Assembly: GCA_021812985.1 (NCBI GenBank)
Contig: JAKAMG010000006.1
Location: 1-64,000, forward strand
Source of the DNA: Bacteroidota bacterium
GTDB taxonomy: Bacteria; Bacteroidota; Ignavibacteria; Kryptoniales; JAKASW01
Reading direction: 5' to 3'
DNA length: 64,000 bases
Shown: piece after piece, positions 59,009-64,000 of the stretch
How positions within the stretch are numbered: position 1 is the first letter of the stretch
How the letters are laid out: each line of letters opens with the position of its first letter
The notes under the pieces: model-generated
What the model was told of the DNA's origin: nothing
The model's database searches: none
What the model saw: only the letters and a program-made list of their open reading frames with translations
Program-made: the position numbers and the translations under genes

Positions 59009-60546
59009 AGGTGCTCCTATCCCTTTTGTGCTTCGTGTTGTTCTCGACGAGGGGTGAGACCCTGACCGTCCGGAAGGACGGCGTCAGTCAATTCGTCGTG
59101 ACAGAATACGGGGCCATCGGGAACGGGGAAAACCTTTGCACACGCGCAATCCAAAAGGCGATCGACGAATGCGAATTGAACGGTGGCGGGAGAGTTTATG
59201 TGCCGCCAGGAAGATACCTGACTGGTTCGTTGATTCTAAAGAGCGGTGTCGGACTATACCTCGAGCGGAATTCAGTCCTTTACGGGAGCGGAGACCTGAG
59301 CTCTTATCCCGCTGGAGTCCTCATCTCCGCAAGAAATGCGGAGAATGTTTCCATTGAGGGACGGGGGGAAATAAACGGGAATGGCAGACGATTCTGGAAG
59401 AGCGATAGTCTCCCTCTTAAGCGTCCACACGGACTTATCAGGTTCGAGGACTGTCGGAACGTGGTGTTGAAAGGTGTTAAGCTACACAATTCGCCGAAGT
59501 TCACCTTATATCTTGAGAATTGTTCCCTGGTCCAAATCGATGAGATAGAAATAGAAAACACCCTGGATTCTCCAAACACCGATGGGATCGACGTAACCAA
59601 TTCGTCGAATGTCTTCATCTCCAAGTCGTTCATAATGACCGGCGACGATGGGATTTGTCTTAAATCAAACAGGCTGGACAGGAACGTCGAGAATGTTGTT
59701 GTATCAAACTGCATCATAATTTCAGACGACACTGCGCTCAAGCTGGGGACGGGTTCGAAGAACACCATAAGCGACTGCATTTTCACGAATATCGTGATCC
59801 CGGAGGCGACTAACGGCGTTGGACTCTTCATGAATGACGGCGGTGTGTTTGAGAGATTACAGTTTTCGAATATTAATATGGTGACACGCGTTGCTCCTCA
59901 GAAGAGGTATTTTCCCGCTGATGGGGGAGCAGAGTACTGGCGCAACGTACTCGAAAAGAGGGAGAGTTTTCCCATCTTCATTGACAGTGATTCTCGGACC
60001 GGCGAGGGACCCGCAGGCGTAATTCAGGATGTGACATTCCGGGACATCGTCATGGACGTGAAGGATGGAAACTGCCTCATCTCCGGTAGGAAGGACCGGC
60101 ATCTTGAGAACATTACCATGGACGGCATTCGGATGGATGTAATCTCGGAAAGGGATTTTAGAGGGAGAAAGAAGCCGAGAGGGAGCCATGAGATGAAAGG
60201 AACTGGGCTCCAGGACTTTGCGAGTGTCCCTTCCTTCTTTACCTTCGCCTACGTCGACGGACTGACGCTCAGAGGTATATCCATCCGTAGATTTCAGCCG
60301 AGAGGGGTGGTTCCGATGAACTGTATTTTCGCAAAAGGTGTATCACGCGCGAGAATGAGCGGTGTCGATATCAGTGAAACCGAAAAGGACACACTCGCTG
60401 TAGTGAAGCTGGTTGAGAGCAGGGATATCCTACTGACCGATTCACCGCTTCCCGGGACGCGAACTGCGCTTGTGGAGGTGGACACAGGCACATCGCGTCA
60501 TAAGGTGATTGAGGGAGATCCCTTTGGCAACGTTCGTGTGAAATGA
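59005..60546 (+). CDS. Secreted GH28-like beta-helix enzyme (2)
   Basis: A 513-residue exported protein starting with GTG overlapping the previous stop (GTGA). GH28 family segments are VTEYGAIGNGENLCTRAIQK, GRVYVPPGRYLTGSLILKSG and the NTD/DD motifs in SPNTDGIDVTNSSNVFISKS and TGDDGICLKS. The usual GHG motif reads SDDTALKLGTGS. It shares the SLxLKS-type strand pattern with its neighbour, so the two may be paralogues from a duplication, but their sequence identity is low by eye. With the glucuronidase it points to pectin-type substrates. Confidence 0.87.
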   Translation: MKVLLSLLCFVLFSTRGETLTVRKDGVSQFVVTEYGAIGNGENLCTRAIQKAIDECELNGGGRVYVPPGRYLTGSLILKSGVGLYLERNSVLYGSGDLSSYPAGVLISARNAENVSIEGRGEINGNGRRFWKSDSLPLKRPHGLIRFEDCRNVVLKGVKLHNSPKFTLYLENCSLVQIDEIEIENTLDSPNTDGIDVTNSSNVFISKSFIMTGDDGICLKSNRLDRNVENVVVSNCIIISDDTALKLGTGSKNTISDCIFTNIVIPEATNGVGLFMNDGGVFERLQFSNINMVTRVAPQKRYFPADGGAEYWRNVLEKRESFPIFIDSDSRTGEGPAGVIQDVTFRDIVMDVKDGNCLISGRKDRHLENITMDGIRMDVISERDFRGRKKPRGSHEMKGTGLQDFASVPSFFTFAYVDGLTLRGISIRRFQPRGVVPMNCIFAKGVSRARMSGVDISETEKDTLAVVKLVESRDILLTDSPLPGTRTALVEVDTGTSRHKVIEGDPFGNVRVK

Positions 60547-60868
60547 AAGCAAGCTCCGGCCAATCCTTCCTTCAGCAAATCTAAAGACGGTAAACCGGTC
60601 TTTGCCGACGTGATGCGCAACTGGTACACCTTAGTGCAGACAATGATACGGGAAACCAATTGAGGTGAGTGACCGGTTTTCTCCGCTGTCTTGCCCCCAA
60701 CATCGGGAGGAGAGTTATGCCTGAACGCTCAGGCTGTTCGCCAAATGCTGGGCCAAATTCTCCCTTTACTCTTTGTTGAAATAGTTGACGCCGTGCGCCA
60801 TGTTTATGGCATGAGGATATGCAACTTAAACCACTCTGAGTTTTCGTTGAGCCACGGGAGCCGGCCAA
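60547..60868. other. Intergenic region after the GH28 genes
   Basis: About 322 bases with a weak, imperfect hairpin near 60583-60603 (AAAGAC ... GTCTTT) and no T-run. The small ORFs here have no domain. No gene is supported. The broken deacetylase-like gene begins at the right end. Confidence 0.4.
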
Positions 60869-61718
60869 ATGAGTGTTAAGTTTTCTATTTGCCGCGCTAT
60901 TTTAGCCTTTCTGATTGCATTTACGAGTTATGTGTCAGGTCAGTCAGACGGGAAACTCAGCTTACACTATTCAACGTCCATGGGGCTCTCAATCGTAATT
61001 CAACACGATCTTCACCGGAAGTACGGCTTCGCTTATCCCGAGACTTACAGCCTCAAGCTTCCGTCTGGCTCGAACGGACTCAGTGCCTCCAAACGATATT
61101 ATGCCTCCTCTGCATGGATTTCATTGCCGACGAAAGGGGATTCAAATTCTTTCAACTTTATAGACGCTGTGAGGTTCGATTATGCCAACGATGAGGCCTA
61201 TGTCACAGCGGCGTTTTCTGCGAACAGCGAAAGCCTCTTTATCAGGATTGTGGACGGGTCTGGAAACCCTGTATCCCCTGGTTTCCAGGGGGTCTGCAAG
61301 TATTACGACAATCGGCAGGAGGTGGTAACGGTTTCCGCGGAAGATTGGTCAGATTGGGTCGTCCAGCCTGGTTGGTTCACAGCCTTCCTCAGTGCCTTTC
61401 GCTCGCGCGGCTTGTATGTTACCGTTGGGGCGATCACGGGCAACCCCTCTGCATCGACGTGGCGGGTACTTCAATCCCACGACTGTTATCGGATATCAGC
61501 TTCCAGCTTTCACCAACGTTACGCCGGAAGTTTATGATGTCCTTCGAAGAGAGGTCGCCACTCTCGTGAATGAAATGCAGAAACCCGGTAATTTTGAATT
61601 ACGGTTCGACGGGTCGAACCTTGCAAGCGGAGTCTACTTCTATAGGTTGCAGTCCGGCAACTACATTCAGGCTAAGAAGCTGATCCTGTTAAGATTACAG
61701 GATGGTATAAGTAAATGA
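60869..61718 (+). pseudogene. Broken polysaccharide deacetylase-like gene with out-of-frame T9SS domain
   Basis: The first frame (60869-61537, 222 aa) has a signal peptide and an ordinary deacetylase-like opening (TVSAEDWSDWV, a NodB-type acidic motif, then SRGLYVTVGAITG). A different frame (about 61464-61718) then reads GYFNPTTVIGYQLPAFTNVT, VYDVLRREVATLVNE and GVYFYRLQSGN, a T9SS type A domain. No frame joins both. The rest of the catalytic domain, about 150-200 residues, is missing. The junction falls in the shared string TTCAATCC, as expected from a deletion between short direct repeats. Alternatively it is a sequencing or assembly error. Confidence 0.75.
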
Positions 61719-61775
61719 GCGGTGCTGCGGTCTAGCGGCTGAGCGAAACCGCGTAATGTTAGAAAGGGTAAGAAC

Positions 61776-63212
61776 ATGACTATAATATACGCCTCTCTCG
61801 TCAGAGTTCGGTCGCTGCTTGTTTCACAGTGGTGGATCATGGCTGGATTTCTCTTCCTCGTGGTGGCATCGGAGGGAGTATGTGATTCCGGAAACAGGAT
61901 CGTTGGATACTACGCCAGCTGGAACTCGGCCAACCTGCCGTATGACAAGATTGAATATTCCAATCTGACAGACATCCTAGTTGCCTTTGGCACTCCCAAT
62001 TCTGACGGAACGATAACTTATGACTCAGGCATCCCTTTTCCACAGATGGTCGAAAGTGCACATGCTGCAGGTGTACGAGTTTTGATTTCCATAGGGGGTG
62101 CGGGGAGCGGGCCAAGTTTTTCGGCAGCTACTACTGACTCAGTGCAGCGCGCAAAACTGATTTCAAACATCATAGGGTTCTTGGAGCAAAATCATTACGA
62201 CGGTGTGGACGTGGACTGGGAGACGCCAACGAACTCAACTGAGACTCTCCAGCTGACGGACTTTATCCGAGAGATGCGCGGCCAATTCAACCAAACAGAC
62301 TCGTCCTGGCTCATCACCATGGCAATTCCGGCGTCGGATTATGGTGGAAAGCACTTCGATATTGTGAACCTGATCAGCTATGTCGATTGGCTCAACGTAA
62401 TGTGTTATGATTTCGTGGGAACCTGGACGTCGTATTCCGGACATAACTCGCCCCTTTACATGTTGCCTTCCGACCCTAACCAGGCGGGATCCGACTCTAA
62501 TGCCGTAGTTTATTGGATTTCGCGAGGGCAGGGCACCCCATTACAAAATAACAAGCTGGTACTCGGTATCCCTTTCTATTCGGTCAAGTTCAATGCGCCC
62601 GGCTTGTACAAGAAAGTTTCCAACAATGTAACGTCCAATCCTTATTATGCGGATGACATGGATTCTCTTTCTTCCGGCTGGACATACCATTGGGACAGCT
62701 ACTCATCAGTCCCCTATCTTCTGAACAAAGATGTGACAGAGTTCATTACATTCGAAGACACAAACTCGGTCCGGTTGAAAGTCCAGTTTGCAGTGCGTCA
62801 GAACCTGGGCGGCGTCATGATCTGGGAGTTGAGCCAGGGTCTCTACAACGGAAGGCAACCCCTCCTCGAGACCATTTCAAGTACCATGAAGAGTCTGACG
62901 GCAGTGGAGGCGACCACAAGACTCGCAAGTGGCTATCACCTCTATGACAACTATCCGAACCCGTTTAACCCAGCCACGACGATCAGGTTTGTTCTTCCCA
63001 GCCGATCAAATGTCAGTCTGATTATATATGACGCACTTGGAAGAGAGGTTCGAGAGCTGACCAAAAGCAGTCTGCAGGCGGGATCGTACGATTGTGTTTG
63101 GGATGCGTCGCGATTTGCCGGCGGTGTCTATTTATGTCGTATAGAAGCTCAGACGCTTGGCGGCGGCGGAAGGGGCTTTGTAGACGTCGTGAAACTCCTT
63201 TTGTTAAAGTGA
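61776..63212 (+). CDS. GH18 chitinase-like enzyme with T9SS domain
   Basis: A 478-residue exported protein with a hydrophobic segment near 20-32 (WWIMAGFLFLVVASEGVC) as signal peptide. The GH18 barrel has the SxGG strand (LISIGGAG) and the catalytic DxxDxDxE motif in YDGVDVDWET (D142, D145, D147 and E149, the acid). The family segments MCYDF and GVMIWELSQG are also present. After residue 385 comes the T9SS type A domain (DNYPNPFNPATTIRF; VYLCRIEAQT). It would cut chitin or related N-acetylglucosamine polymers at the cell surface. A plausible terminator hairpin lies about 100 bases downstream. Confidence 0.93.
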   Translation: MTIIYASLVRVRSLLVSQWWIMAGFLFLVVASEGVCDSGNRIVGYYASWNSANLPYDKIEYSNLTDILVAFGTPNSDGTITYDSGIPFPQMVESAHAAGVRVLISIGGAGSGPSFSAATTDSVQRAKLISNIIGFLEQNHYDGVDVDWETPTNSTETLQLTDFIREMRGQFNQTDSSWLITMAIPASDYGGKHFDIVNLISYVDWLNVMCYDFVGTWTSYSGHNSPLYMLPSDPNQAGSDSNAVVYWISRGQGTPLQNNKLVLGIPFYSVKFNAPGLYKKVSNNVTSNPYYADDMDSLSSGWTYHWDSYSSVPYLLNKDVTEFITFEDTNSVRLKVQFAVRQNLGGVMIWELSQGLYNGRQPLLETISSTMKSLTAVEATTRLASGYHLYDNYPNPFNPATTIRFVLPSRSNVSLIIYDALGREVRELTKSSLQAGSYDCVWDASRFAGGVYLCRIEAQTLGGGGRGFVDVVKLLLLK

Positions 63213-63314
63213 TGACGCCTGATAAAGGTGCAAGGCTTCGAGCTGGTGTCCTTTTCTTTGGCCAACGTAATTGGTAAGTCGTCATCAGCCGACGGTCGCA
63301 GCAGGCTATTGACG

Positions 63315-63345
63315 CGCAGGCCATCCGCAGGCTGCGAAGGTTTTT
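63315..63345 (+). terminator. Probable intrinsic terminator of the chitinase gene
   Basis: CGCA and GCC pair with GGC and TGCG around a bulged G, followed by AAGGTTTTTC. The stem is short and imperfect and the T-run starts four bases after it, so this is only a moderate candidate. Confidence 0.45.
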
Positions 63346-63504
63346 CTTTGTCTGCTTTGCAGGAGTCGACTCATTGCTTGAGAGAGACGATGACATCAAG
63401 GTATTATTGACAACAAGGGGGAATATACTGGACCAGCCATGCGTCGACCCCTCCGCCGGTTTCCGGAAGAGCCTGTGAAAGTTGCCAGGAAGGGGATTGG
63501 TTTG

Positions 63505-63578
63505 TGCGCCTGGAGGGATTCGAACCCCCAACCCTCAGATCCGTAGTCTGATGCTCTATCCAATTGAGCTACAGGCGC
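63505..63578 (-). tRNA. trnR-ACG: tRNA-Arg (anticodon ACG)
   Basis: The minus strand folds into a complete cloverleaf: acceptor GCGCCTG/CAGGCGC, D stem GCTC/GAGC, anticodon stem TCAGA/TCTGA with loop CTACGGA (anticodon ACG), variable GGGTT and T stem GGGGG/CCCTC with TTCGAAT. The discriminator base is A. The CCA end is not encoded. Confidence 0.95.
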
Positions 63579-63735
63579 GTTGTTATTAAATTACTAATCC
63601 GAAGATGAATTTCAAAGAGGACATCCTGAGGGAGAGAGGAGTAACTGTTCCCGGAACGGGTGTCCTTCCGAAATTCCTGGTCTGATTTGAAACCTGTCGG
63701 GTTATCCTGCATCAAAGATAACGAATGGAGATTTT

Positions 63736-64000
63736 ATGTCAGAGAAGACGGCAATAGTAAGACAAGTTCGGGGAATGACTTTCGCCGGCTTGACCGAGTC
63801 GGGTCACTGGGTGACAGTTGATGGTCCCCCTGAGTTTGGTGGCAGCAGTGCCGCTATCAGACCAAAGGAACTCATATTGATATCGTTGGGCGCCTGCACG
63901 GGGAGCGATGTTGTCTCGATCCTGCAGAAGAAACGGGTCAAGCTCGGTGGATTGGAGGTCAAGCTCAAGGCGCAGGTAGCGGAGGAACATCCTCAGGTCT
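63736..64000 (+). CDS. OsmC-family protein, N-terminal part (cut by window edge)
   Basis: Absent from the ORF track because it runs off the right edge. ATG at 63736 follows a GGAG site. The frame reads MSEKTAIVRQVRGMTFAGLT, then VDGPPEFGGSSAAIRPKELI, and the OsmC redox cysteine motif SLGACTGSDVVSIL, then KKRVKLGGLEVKLKA. OsmC proteins reduce organic hydroperoxides or act as related thiol enzymes. The second active-site Cys lies beyond the window. It faces the same way as the chitinase and is divergent from the tRNA. Confidence 0.88.
   Translation, partial: MSEKTAIVRQVRGMTFAGLTESGHWVTVDGPPEFGGSSAAIRPKELILISLGACTGSDVVSILQKKRVKLGGLEVKLKAQVAEEHPQV

Noticed and set aside
60583-60603. Weak hairpin after the second GH28 gene as a terminator
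   Set aside because: The stem is only six pairs around an unpaired core and no T-run follows.
1-64000. CRISPR arrays, insertion sequences, prophage or integron features
   Set aside because: No regularly spaced repeats, transposase, integrase or phage genes were seen on reading the window.

Overview
The window looks like a chromosomal segment from a member of the Bacteroidota/Ignavibacteriota (FCB) lineage of moderate GC content. The signs are three secreted proteins ending in type IX secretion (T9SS) sorting domains with the NYPNPFNP(T/A)T signature, a carboxypeptidase-D-repeat TonB-dependent receptor, and an FCB-like mix of efflux, carbohydrate and multihaem genes. No rRNA, transposase, phage gene or CRISPR array was seen. 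Both edges cut genes: a short-chain dehydrogenase on the left and an OsmC-like protein on the right. Neither is in the supplied ORF track.

Layout. (1) 1-3402, minus strand: a 19-haem-motif c-type cytochrome translationally coupled to an outer-membrane beta-barrel protein, a candidate electron conduit, followed by the truncated SDR gene. (2) 3799-11202, plus: a TolC / membrane-fusion / RND efflux system followed directly by an OmpR-type response regulator and its histidine kinase. (3) 11774-17314: a very large hybrid histidine kinase with about nine PAS domains. (4) 17501-23143: two secreted carbohydrate-active proteins, an alpha/alpha-toroid glycosidase and a TIM-barrel/GATase-like protein. 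(5) 23319-31261: a one-piece HTH + PTS-EIIA regulator followed by a six-gene complex-I-like membrane operon in Hyf order (B-C-E-F-G-HI). Its large subunit lacks the [NiFe]-binding cysteine pairs, so it is best read as an energy-converting hydrogenase-related (Ehr) complex rather than a hydrogenase. (6) 31646-32341: an SGNH hydrolase. (7) 32579-39492: a CusCBA-type copper/silver efflux system with a small Cys/Met-rich secreted protein in front and a CusB carrying a 150-residue Met/His-rich tail. (8) 39798-42343: two membrane proteins of unknown role. (9) 43310-60546: a polysaccharide-use locus with a T9SS surface protein, a TonB receptor without SusD, a beta-helix T9SS protein, a GntR/LacI-type regulator, a GH2 beta-glucuronidase, a sodium:solute symporter, an alpha/alpha-toroid protein, a NagB-like protein and two GH28-like proteins. 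The set points to pectin- or uronate-containing glycans. (10) 60869-63212: a broken polysaccharide deacetylase-T9SS gene and an intact GH18 chitinase. (11) A tRNA-Arg(ACG) and the start of an OsmC gene.

How the parts fit. The glycan locus would bind and cut uronic-acid-containing polymers at the surface (T9SS proteins, TonB receptor, GH28), then import fragments by the symporter and finish them in the cytoplasm (GH2 glucuronidase, NagB-like enzyme) under the GntR/LacI sensor. The Ehr-type complex and the multihaem cytochrome both suggest flexible or anaerobic electron handling. The most unusual features are the cysteine-less hydrogenase-like complex with its EIIA-linked regulator, the many-haem conduit pair, the Met-rich CusB tail and the deletion-type pseudogene.
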